This document shows, in pieces, positions 1-5,170 of a stretch of 5,191 nt of DNA. The DNA lies in the NCBI GenBank assembly GCA_009845505.1, contig VXZL01000626.1:1-5191 (forward strand). Direction: 5' to 3'. The first letter of the stretch is position 1. Each line of letters begins with the position of its first letter. The notes under the pieces are model-generated. The model saw nothing but the letters and a program-made list of their open reading frames with translations. It was not told the origin of the DNA and did not search any database. This stretch comes from Candidatus Poribacteria bacterium (GTDB taxonomy: Bacteria; Poribacteria; WGA-4E; WGA-3G). The position numbers and the translations under genes were made by a program.

Positions 1-438
1 GTCCTGAACGACTCCGTTTTTGAGTCCGGCTTTTGCTGCCTGTTCATAGAGGCTATAAGCATCGGCAGTGGTAGTAGCTGTCGGTTTTTCACAATAGATG
101 TGCTTACCGGCGGATATTGCGGCTTGGACGGCATCGACGCGACGGGATGTAACCTGTGCGTCAAAGTAAACGCTGTAAGCATCATCAGCGAGCGCAGCGT
201 CGAGATCTGTGCTCCACTTCTCAACGCCTGTTGTTTCGGATAATTTCTCCAGTTTCGCTGGATTCCTGCCGACAAGAAACGGGTCGGGCATAATGACTTC
301 ACCGTCCCCAATCGGGATGCCGCCGTCTTCGGCGATTGCCAAGATGGATCGGATAAGGTGTTGGTTTGTTCCCATTCTACCGGTGACACCGTTCATGATG
401 ATGCCGACGCGGTGTGTTTTTTCAGTCTGATGGGTCAT
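1..438 (-). CDS. Gfo/Idh/MocA-family NAD(P)-dependent oxidoreductase, N-terminal 146 residues (cut by window edge)
   Basis: This is the N-terminal Rossmann domain of a Gfo/Idh/MocA-type oxidoreductase; the C-terminal part lies beyond the left edge. Family members are soluble enzymes that oxidise or reduce sugars, inositols and related compounds with NAD(P). Seen: a first beta strand and nucleotide-binding loop at residues 11-23 (VGIIMNGVTGRMG), a later strand and helix at about 88-112, and the hallmark EKP at 117-119 in the context HIYCEKPTATT, whose lysine is normally the conserved cofactor/catalytic-site residue. The loop NGVTGRMG resembles dihydrodipicolinate reductase (DapB) more than the usual GxGxxG of the family, but the EKP block favours Gfo/Idh/MocA. 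The ATG at 438-436 is preceded by AGGAG (443-447) at about 6 bases, next to the antitoxin stop, so translation probably follows directly from the toxin-antitoxin genes. The substrate cannot be told from this fragment. Confidence 0.85.
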   Translation of the reverse strand, partial: MTHQTEKTHRVGIIMNGVTGRMGTNQHLIRSILAIAEDGGIPIGDGEVIMPDPFLVGRNPAKLEKLSETTGVEKWSTDLDAALADDAYSVYFDAQVTSRRVDAVQAAISAGKHIYCEKPTATTTADAYSLYEQAAKAGLKNGVVQD

Positions 439-448
439 GTGTCTCCTA

Positions 449-850
449 CTACTTAACTGCTTGTCGGGGTGTGCCTTGATTTTCTGACAGAGATGCTGTT
501 GCAGCTTGTTCCCTCGTGGTGGTGGTTTCAAGCTTGAGGTTTTCTGCCTCTAACGGTTCGATCGAAAGCCGGTATCCGAGGGCTCTAAGAATTGTTCCGA
601 GTCTATCAATCAGCTGTATATCGTTACTGGTGAGCGCGTCCGAAAGGACATGTGGTTTAGTGTTGGTTTGCTTGGCAAGTTCAGCAATTCCGCCTTGGGC
701 TTCTACAACGATTTCAAGCAAGAATAGAAATGTGTCCATATCCACATGCGTTGGGTAATCTTCAAGTGCTACTTGGAGGTGCCCAATCGCTTCATCGCGA
801 TCGGCGAATATATCTATAAGGTACTCGCGGTACGTTCTCATTTTTTTCAT
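449..850 (-). CDS. Type II antitoxin, HI1420-like addiction module antidote protein
   Basis: A 133-residue DNA-binding antitoxin of the HI1420-type addiction module antidote family (HigA-like in role), expected to neutralise the toxin encoded just upstream and to repress their shared promoter. Seen: the N-terminal block YREYLIDIFADRDEAIGHL (about 8-25), a helical stretch 38-52, and a helix-turn-helix-like segment at about 53-75 (GGIAELAKQTNTKPHVLSDAL), followed by a family-typical ending at 83-98 (LGTILRALGYRLSIEP). Beyond residue 98 is a polar tail of about 35 residues rich in Thr, Glu, Gln and Ala that most relatives, near 100 residues, lack. The chosen ATG (850-848) overlaps the toxin stop as ATGA and has AAGGAG at 859-864, 8 bases upstream. 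A TTG start at 877 would add nine residues and is less likely; an ATG three codons in (841) is also possible. The gene ends 10 bases before the oxidoreductase start. Confidence 0.87.
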   Translation of the reverse strand: MKKMRTYREYLIDIFADRDEAIGHLQVALEDYPTHVDMDTFLFLLEIVVEAQGGIAELAKQTNTKPHVLSDALTSNDIQLIDRLGTILRALGYRLSIEPLEAENLKLETTTTREQAATASLSENQGTPRQAVK

Positions 851-1185
851 GGGTGCATCTCCTTGTACTCCAACCAATAGGTTTTTGCCCGTTCAATGTC
901 GCGCGTCTGTGATGATTTATCCCCTCCACAGAGTAGAAGAACAACGGCATTATTCACTTCACCAAAATAAATTCGATAACCTACCCCGAAGTGAAAACGC
1001 AACTCAAATACCCCCTCACCGACAGATTTGTAATTTCCGAAATTGCCCAATTTAAGAGATGCGAGGCGGGTCCGAATACGTCTTTGCGTTTTCCGATCTC
1101 GAATTGTGTTCAACCATTCTGTGAAAGGTTCTCGACCATTCCGAGAACGGTAGATTTCTATCATTCTCGGGTATGTGCTACGCAT
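847..1185 (-). CDS. Type II toxin, HigB/RelE-ParE superfamily (Gp49-like)
   Basis: A 112-residue toxin of the Gp49/HigB-like branch of the RelE/ParE superfamily (addiction module killer protein). Relatives are mostly ribosome-dependent mRNA endonucleases or translation inhibitors held inactive by the partner antitoxin. Seen: PFTEWLNTIRDRKTQRRI (about 20-37), the signature LKLGNFGNYKSVGEGVFEL (44-62), FGVGYRIYFG (66-75) and LLLCGGDKSSQTRDIERAK (83-101), in the usual order and at usual full length. Basic residues such as K53, R63, R71 and K90 are the kind used for RNA contact in the fold; which are catalytic is not certain. The start is ambiguous: the ATG at 1185 has only a distant AGGAAG, about 14 bases upstream, whereas the ATG at 1164 (MIEIYRS) matches the usual family N-terminus but also has a poor ribosome binding site. 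The toxin precedes the antitoxin, as is usual in this family, and overlaps it by 4 bases. No frameshift or truncation is seen, so the toxin is probably active. Confidence 0.88.
   Translation of the reverse strand: MRSTYPRMIEIYRSRNGREPFTEWLNTIRDRKTQRRIRTRLASLKLGNFGNYKSVGEGVFELRFHFGVGYRIYFGEVNNAVVLLLCGGDKSSQTRDIERAKTYWLEYKEMHP
859..864 (-). promoter_or_regulatory. Ribosome binding site of the antitoxin, inside the toxin gene
   Basis: The minus strand reads AAGGAG, 8 bases before the ATG at 850-848. It lies within the last codons of the toxin gene and decides the antitoxin start in favour of 850 over the TTG at 877. A separate, strong site for the downstream antitoxin fits the need to make antitoxin at least as well as toxin from one message. 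Confidence 0.7.
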
Positions 1186-1191
1186 CGTTTA

Positions 1192-1217
1192 TTATTCTAC
1201 TTCCTTATTCTATTCCC
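1192..1217. repeat. Two-copy 13-bp direct repeat just upstream of the toxin gene
   Basis: The plus strand carries TTATTCTACTTCC (1192-1204) followed directly by TTATTCTATTCCC (1205-1217), identical at 11 of 13 positions. It sits 7 bases before the longer toxin start, in the only 59 bases between the cupin and the toxin. Repeated sites here are where a type II antitoxin would be expected to bind for autoregulation, but this role is inferred. I could not place a convincing -10/-35 promoter next to it. The low-complexity AT-rich sequence could also produce such a repeat by chance. Confidence 0.4.
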
Positions 1218-1244
1218 AATCCACACGAAAACGGATAAACCTAT

Positions 1245-1688
1245 CTAAGGTTTGTCAGTACATTGGGGGGCTGCGCCTTCTGGGAGTGGGGGTGCGTCCA
1301 CACCGGCTTTTGGGAGGGTGCCGGTGAGTTCCTGCTTCCAATGCGCCACATCGCCTGCGGGTCCATAGCAGTAGACCATGTGCATCGGTGTGTCACCGGT
1401 GTTCGTCAACTGATGGAAAACCCATGAAGGAATAAAAACGGTCTGACCTGCGGAGAGGGTTTGACGTTCCTCACCGAGACACATTTCGCCTTCGCCTTCA
1501 ACGATGAAGTAGATTTCTTCCTGTTCGTGGTTGTGCCACGGCACTTGTCCACCGTTGGGTTCTAAGACGACGAACCCCATACAGAACTCGCCTATTTGGA
1601 TCGGGGATGCGCCACCGACGAGATTTTTGGTGCGTCTACGGGCGGGATAGGTGCGCCCTTCCATTTCGTTTACATCTGCGATTAGCAT
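1245..1688 (-). CDS. Small single-domain cupin protein
   Basis: A 147-residue protein with one complete metal-binding cupin barrel. Motif 1 is at residues 47-67, with H52, H54 and E58 (PWHNHEQEEIYFIVEGEG). Motif 2 is at 81-96, G-x5-P-S-W-x2-H-x3-N, with H92 as the fourth metal ligand; the usual glycine of PxG is tryptophan here. All four metal ligands are present, so it should bind a divalent metal such as Mn, Fe, Ni or Zn. Such small cupins act as isomerases, dioxygenases, lyases or sugar-binding proteins, and the substrate cannot be read from the sequence. A Pro-rich tail follows from about residue 125. There is no signal peptide, so it is cytoplasmic. The ATG at 1688-1686 has AAGGA (1697-1701) 8 bases upstream, and the gene is preceded by a 100-base spacer. 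Before the toxin-antitoxin genes arrived, it may have stood next to the downstream oxidoreductase, which would suggest carbohydrate metabolism; that is inference. Confidence 0.88.
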   Translation of the reverse strand: MLIADVNEMEGRTYPARRRTKNLVGGASPIQIGEFCMGFVVLEPNGGQVPWHNHEQEEIYFIVEGEGEMCLGEERQTLSAGQTVFIPSWVFHQLTNTGDTPMHMVYCYGPAGDVAHWKQELTGTLPKAGVDAPPLPEGAAPQCTDKP

Positions 1689-1735
1689 AGATGTTGTCCT
1701 TTTTAATTTTAAAAGCTCCTGGTTTTTTTCGAGGT

Positions 1736-1754
1736 CACAAACTGAAAGTTTGTG
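1736..1754. repeat. Perfect 8-bp-arm palindrome in the Uma2-cupin spacer
   Basis: CACAAACT (1736-1743), loop GAA, then AGTTTGTG (1747-1754) form a perfect inverted repeat, followed by GCTACAAA (1754-1761). The same GCTACAAA occurs at 5153-5160 in the ppdK leader. On neither strand is the stem followed by a run of T, so it is not a standard intrinsic terminator. From memory, palindromes of this form (a GCACAAACT-type stem with GCTAC flanks) are dispersed between genes in Poribacteria-like genomes; this was not checked. Confidence 0.6.
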
Positions 1755-1788
1755 CTACAAATAAAATCGTGTGTAGTTACGACTGTGC

Positions 1789-2358
1789 TTATTCAAAAAG
1801 TTCTGCTACTTGACAAGAAAAGCCTTCGATGACCTGTTCACCCGTGAGTGTATCATTCCGAGTGAGCAATGTAATGTCTGTCTCCGAACGGTAGACCGTG
1901 ACTGTTTTGGACCGGGGTTTAATCACCCATACGAGTTGTGTCCCAGCCTCAAGGTAAGCGAAAGCCTTTTCTTCAACCTGATGCCATATATCCGTCGGAG
2001 AAACCACTTCAACGGCGAGGTCTGGTGGGACTGGAGATGCTTTACTGCGATCCTCGGGTATATGTTCGTTTGAAAGAAACGCGATATCTGGTATTAAGAC
2101 GCGCTCCCTAACTTTAAAGCCTGTGTCCGGTATGTAGACCCGCCCTAATTGATTTTCACGAATGTATGAATTTAACGGTGAAATTAGGTTCATACTAATA
2201 TCACCATGCTCCATTGAGGTAGGCGGCACTGGGACTAATTCTCCTTTAATGTATTCATATCCCTCTAAATCGCTTTCGAGGAATTCCTCCAACGTCATTG
2301 TAGCAGTGTCAGGAGGAAGGCTTTCTTGGGGAGATGAGCGGATTTCTTGCGCTTCCAT
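1789..2358 (-). CDS. Uma2-family (DUF820) endonuclease-like protein
   Basis: A 189-residue Uma2-family protein with the PD-(D/E)XK nuclease-like fold. These proteins occur in many copies in cyanobacteria, Chloroflexi and Poribacteria-like genomes; their true targets and roles are unknown. Seen, numbered from the ATG at 2358: MTLEEFLESDLEGYEYIKGELV (21-42), the MEHGDISMNL block (49-58), IPDIAFL with D91, PPDLAVEVVSPTD with E117 (111-123), and the K131 region EKAFAYLEAGTQLVWVI (130-146). D91, E117 and K131 fit the expected active-site trio, so the protein looks intact. The usual aspartate of the following WV(I/V)DP motif is lysine here (IKP, 146-148). The start at 2358 has AAGGA (2366-2370) 7 bases upstream. 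A GTG at 2427 would add 23 residues but lacks a ribosome binding site and would place a stem-loop inside the coding region. Family membership is secure; nuclease activity is not shown. Confidence 0.85.
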   Translation of the reverse strand: MEAQEIRSSPQESLPPDTATMTLEEFLESDLEGYEYIKGELVPVPPTSMEHGDISMNLISPLNSYIRENQLGRVYIPDTGFKVRERVLIPDIAFLSNEHIPEDRSKASPVPPDLAVEVVSPTDIWHQVEEKAFAYLEAGTQLVWVIKPRSKTVTVYRSETDITLLTRNDTLTGEQVIEGFSCQVAELFE

Positions 2359-2365
2359 TTTCTTG

Positions 2366-2370
2366 TCCTT
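2366..2370 (-). promoter_or_regulatory. Ribosome binding site deciding the Uma2 start
   Basis: The minus strand reads AAGGA, 7 bases before the ATG at 2358-2356. No comparable site precedes the alternative GTG at 2427-2425, so translation most likely begins at 2358. Confidence 0.65.
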
Positions 2371-2389
2371 CGCGGGAGAATCGAAGATA

Positions 2390-2424
2390 GGAAGACTGGA
2401 AACGTAGAAAATTTCCAACCTTCC
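2390..2424 (-). terminator. 13-bp stem-loop downstream of ppdK, possible terminator or 3'-end stabiliser
   Basis: The minus-strand transcript reads GGAAGGUUGGAAA (2424-2412), a 9-base loop, then UUUCCAGUCUUCC (2402-2390). All 13 positions pair, two of them as adjacent G-U and U-G wobbles. In plus-strand RNA those two become A-C mismatches, so the fold favours the direction in which the genes are read. It begins 18 bases after the ppdK stop. Only a moderately U-rich stretch follows (UAUCUUCGAUUC), so it is not a textbook intrinsic terminator. It may attenuate read-through from ppdK into the Uma2 gene or protect the ppdK message end. Confidence 0.4.
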
Positions 2425-2442
2425 CACCTTTTATTTTTTGTC

Positions 2443-5073
2443 CTACGTTGCTTCAATGACAGCCTGCGCTGCGGCGAGACGTGCAATCGGGACACGGAAC
2501 GGGGAACACGATACGTAATCGAAGTCTAATCCATAACAGAACTTCACGGAATTCGGTTCTCCGCCGTGTTCGCCACAGATACCGACTTTCAGATCGGGAC
2601 GTGTCGCTCGTCCTTTTTCAGAACCGATTTGCAAGAGGCTACCGACACCATCTTGGTCGAGAACTTGGAAGGGATCGTACTCAAGCACACCGTTTCTGAC
2701 GTAATCATCAAGGAATCTCGCAGCGTCATCCCGACTCATTCCGAATGTGGTCTGTGTCAGGTCGTTGGTGCCGTAAGAGAAGAATTCCGCCTCAGCAGCG
2801 ATTTTCTCAGCCGTGAGTGCTGCGCGTGGCAATTCAATCATTGTTCCGACGAGGTATTCGACCCGCGTTCCACTCTCTGCAAAAACGGCTTCAGCGGTAT
2901 TAACAACAACTTCGCGCTGCAAAGATAATTCGTTGATATGCCCAACGAGAGGAATCATAACCTCTGGCAACACCGATATGTCGCGTTTTGCAACATCAAC
3001 AGCAGCTTCAAAGATCGCACGGGCTTGCATCTCGGTTATTTCAGGGTAGACGATACCGAGTCTACATCCCCGGTGCCCAAGCATGGGGTTGAATTCGTGC
3101 AATTCTTCAACACGCTCACGCAATTTTTGCGGTTCAACACCGATCCGTTCTGCGAGTTCGAGAATCTCAGTCTCATTTTTCGGCAAGAACTCATGGAGCG
3201 GTGGATCAAGCGTACGGATAGTAACCGGATAGCCAGCCATCGCCTCAAAAATACCGATGAAGTCCGAACGCTGATGGGGTAGCAGTTTCTCCAATGCCTG
3301 CTGGCGTTCTTCCGTGTTATCTGCGAGGATCATCTCACGAATAGCGTCAATCCCGGCACCGAAGAACATGTGTTCCGTCCGGCAAAGCCCGATGCCTTCT
3401 GCGCCAAATTGCCGGGCGTTTGTTGCATCTTCGGGAGTATCGGCGTTTGTACGGACACCTAAGGTTCGGACTTCATCTGCCCATTCCATGAGCGTTCCGA
3501 ACTGTCCACTTAATTCGGGTTGAATGAGTGCTACTTGTCCATTGAGGACATCCCCTGTCGATCCGTTGAGTGTGATATAATCACCTTCAGCATAGCGTTT
3601 GCCCTCAGCGTAAAATTCCCGCGCCTCTTCATGAATAAACAGCGCAGAACATCCGGCGACACAGCTTTTACCCATGCCGCGTGCGACGACAGCGGCGTGG
3701 CTTGTCATACCGCCGCGCGCCGTGAGGATACCCTCAGCGGCATCCATACCGCCGATATCCTCCGGTGAGGTTTCAGCACGGACAAGGATAACCTTTTCAC
3801 CCTTGGCTGCCATTTCTTCAGCGTGAAGTGCGGTAAAAACGACTTTTCCAACAGCTGCCCCCGGAGAAGCAGGCAAGCCTTGTGCGATAACCTCCACCTG
3901 GGCCGCCGGATCAACACTCGGATGCAACAACTGATCCAGATCGTTAGCGGGGACACGGGTCAAAGCCGTCTGCTTATCGATTAAACCCTCCTCAACCATC
4001 TCAACGGCGATGCGGACAGCAGCCTGCCCTGTGCGCTTGCCGTTACGGGTCTGGAGCATGTAGAGTTTACTATCTTGAATCGTAAACTCCACGTCTTGCA
4101 TGTCGCGATAGTGCTTCTCAAGCCGCAAACCAATATTGACCAGTTCATCATGTATATCAGGTAAGATGTTTCGCAATTCAGCGATCGGGAGCGGTGTCCG
4201 GATACCAGCGACTACGTCTTCGCCTTGCGCGTTCATAAGGAACTCGCCGTAAAATTGGTTTGCACCCGTTGATGGGTTGCGTGTAAAGGCGACCCCTGTC
4301 CCGGAACTTCCGCCCATATTTCCGAACACCATTGCTTGAACGTTAACAGCAGTGCGTCCGAGTTCTTCAGAAATATCGTTAAGACGGCGATAAGTAATCG
4401 CGCGCGGGTTTCCAGACGACTCAAAAACAGCATCCCGCGCCATATCCAACTGCAATCGCGGTTCATCCGGGAAGTCTCTTCCTGTTTGCTGCTTGACAAC
4501 CGCCTTGAATTCCGTGACGAGTGCCGACAAATCAGCGGCTTCCAATTCAGTATCTAATGTAACGCCCTTCGCGTCTTTCTTTTCTTCAAGCAAATGCTCA
4601 AATTCGTCGTGGTCAACGCCGAGTACAACGTTTCCGAACATCTGTACGAAACGTCGGTATGCATCGTAAGCGAAACGCTCGTTTCCGGATCTGGCGATGA
4701 GTCCCTTAATGGCATCATCATTCAAACCGAGGTTAAGAATCGTGTCCATCATACCCGGCATTGAAACAGCGGCACCGGAACGGACAGAGAGAAGGAGTGG
4801 ATTTTCAGTATCACCGAATTTTGCGCCGAGTGCGTTTTCTAATTTCACCAGATTTTCGTCAATCTGTCTATCAAGTCCGGTGGGATACCGTTTGTCGTTT
4901 TCGTAGTATAATTTACAGACTTCAGTGGAGATAGTGAAGCCGGGCGGGACAGGTATACCGAGATTGCTCATCTCTGCGAGATTTGCCCCCTTGCCGCCAA
5001 GCAGGGTCCGCATTGTAGCGTTGCCTTCACTTTCACCGCCTCCAAAGAAGTAGACGTACTTCGGTTGTGGCAT
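2443..5073 (-). CDS. ppdK: Pyruvate, phosphate dikinase (EC 2.7.9.1)
   Basis: An 876-residue cytoplasmic enzyme that reversibly converts pyruvate, ATP and phosphate into phosphoenolpyruvate, AMP and pyrophosphate, used for gluconeogenesis or for PPi-dependent glycolysis. Domains, numbered from the ATG at 5073: an N-terminal ATP-grasp nucleotide-binding region (about 1-340) with LLGGKGANLAEM near 24-35 and LSVRSGAAVSMPGMMDT near 95-111; the central swivelling phosphohistidine domain with GGMTSHAAVVARG and catalytic H459; and a C-terminal PEP/pyruvate barrel (about 530-870). Residues matching the studied Clostridium symbiosum enzyme are present: R565, R620, E747, N770, D771 and C833 (known there as R561, R617, E745, N768, D769, C831). 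Length and order separate it from PEP synthase, which is about 790 residues and lacks this arrangement. T457, two before the histidine, corresponds to the residue phosphorylated by the PPDK regulatory protein in plants; no such regulator is encoded here. The ATG is preferred over the adjacent TTG because AGGAGG lies 6 bases upstream of it. Confidence 0.97.
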   Translation of the reverse strand: MPQPKYVYFFGGGESEGNATMRTLLGGKGANLAEMSNLGIPVPPGFTISTEVCKLYYENDKRYPTGLDRQIDENLVKLENALGAKFGDTENPLLLSVRSGAAVSMPGMMDTILNLGLNDDAIKGLIARSGNERFAYDAYRRFVQMFGNVVLGVDHDEFEHLLEEKKDAKGVTLDTELEAADLSALVTEFKAVVKQQTGRDFPDEPRLQLDMARDAVFESSGNPRAITYRRLNDISEELGRTAVNVQAMVFGNMGGSSGTGVAFTRNPSTGANQFYGEFLMNAQGEDVVAGIRTPLPIAELRNILPDIHDELVNIGLRLEKHYRDMQDVEFTIQDSKLYMLQTRNGKRTGQAAVRIAVEMVEEGLIDKQTALTRVPANDLDQLLHPSVDPAAQVEVIAQGLPASPGAAVGKVVFTALHAEEMAAKGEKVILVRAETSPEDIGGMDAAEGILTARGGMTSHAAVVARGMGKSCVAGCSALFIHEEAREFYAEGKRYAEGDYITLNGSTGDVLNGQVALIQPELSGQFGTLMEWADEVRTLGVRTNADTPEDATNARQFGAEGIGLCRTEHMFFGAGIDAIREMILADNTEERQQALEKLLPHQRSDFIGIFEAMAGYPVTIRTLDPPLHEFLPKNETEILELAERIGVEPQKLRERVEELHEFNPMLGHRGCRLGIVYPEITEMQARAIFEAAVDVAKRDISVLPEVMIPLVGHINELSLQREVVVNTAEAVFAESGTRVEYLVGTMIELPRAALTAEKIAAEAEFFSYGTNDLTQTTFGMSRDDAARFLDDYVRNGVLEYDPFQVLDQDGVGSLLQIGSEKGRATRPDLKVGICGEHGGEPNSVKFCYGLDFDYVSCSPFRVPIARLAAAQAVIEAT

Positions 5074-5079
5074 CAAAAG

Positions 5080-5085
5080 CCTCCT
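5080..5085 (-). promoter_or_regulatory. Strong ribosome binding site of ppdK
   Basis: The minus strand reads AGGAGG, a full anti-16S match, 6 bases before the ATG at 5073-5071. The in-frame TTG immediately before it (5076) would be only 3 bases away, which decides the start in favour of the ATG. The strength fits a highly expressed metabolic enzyme. Confidence 0.8.
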
Positions 5086-5090
5086 ATTTT

Positions 5091-5124
5091 TGGCTATTAG
5101 CCATCAGCAGTCAGCAGTCAGTAG
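5091..5124. repeat. Degenerate heptamer repeats in the ppdK leader
   Basis: The plus strand carries TCAGCAG, TCAGCAG and TCAGTAG in tandem (5104-5124), preceded in the same 7-base spacing by TGGCTAT and TAGCCAT-like words. A small palindrome, TGGCTATTAGCCA (5091-5103), adjoins the ppdK ribosome binding site region. A second patch in the same style (CTGAGAG, CCAACAG, CCGATAG) runs from 5171 to the right edge. This pattern recalls the short tandem heptamer repeats seen between genes in some bacteria, including filamentous cyanobacteria and, from memory, Poribacteria-like genomes. Confidence 0.6.
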
Positions 5125-5126
5125 GT

Positions 5127-5160
5127 TTTGTAGCAGTCCAATATTTGTTAACGCTACAAA
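5127..5160. repeat. Spaced inverted repeat upstream of ppdK
   Basis: TTTGTAGC (5127-5134) and GCTACAAA (5153-5160) are perfect 8-bp inverted arms around an 18-base AT-rich centre. The element lies between two patches of heptamer repeats and shares the GCTACAAA word with the palindrome near 1754. It could be a dispersed repeat element, or a regulator-binding site or mRNA-leader hairpin for ppdK. There is no transposase or evident target duplication. Confidence 0.5.
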
Positions 5161-5170
5161 CATTTCTTTA

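Noticed and set aside
851..877. Antitoxin start at a TTG at 877
   Set aside because: The ATG at 850 has AAGGAG at 8 bases and the usual ATGA overlap with the toxin stop.
991..1248. Plus-strand open frame of 85 codons opposite the toxin gene
   Set aside because: It mirrors the toxin coding region and its spacer, and its translation has no family features.
1237..1253. Hairpin AAACCT-loop-AGGTTT spanning the cupin stop codon as a terminator
   Set aside because: Only six, mostly A-T, pairs, overlapping the stop codon and not followed by an unbroken T run; too weak to call.
1706..1711. TAAAAT on the minus strand as a -10 box for the cupin gene
   Set aside because: No -35 hexamer at suitable spacing, and it is so close to the start that it would leave almost no leader before the ribosome binding site; the region is simply AT-rich.
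2359..2427. N-terminal extension of the Uma2 protein from a GTG at 2427
   Set aside because: There is no ribosome binding site before the GTG, the added residues do not resemble the family, and the stretch carries a stem-loop; the ATG at 2358 has a good site.
2566..3282. Plus-strand open frames of 120 and 114 codons within the ppdK region
   Set aside because: They are antisense shadows of a clearly conserved enzyme and show no recognisable protein features or ribosome binding sites.
5074..5076. TTG start for ppdK, one codon before the ATG
   Set aside because: Only 3 bases separate it from AGGAGG, whereas the ATG at 5073 has a 6-base spacing.
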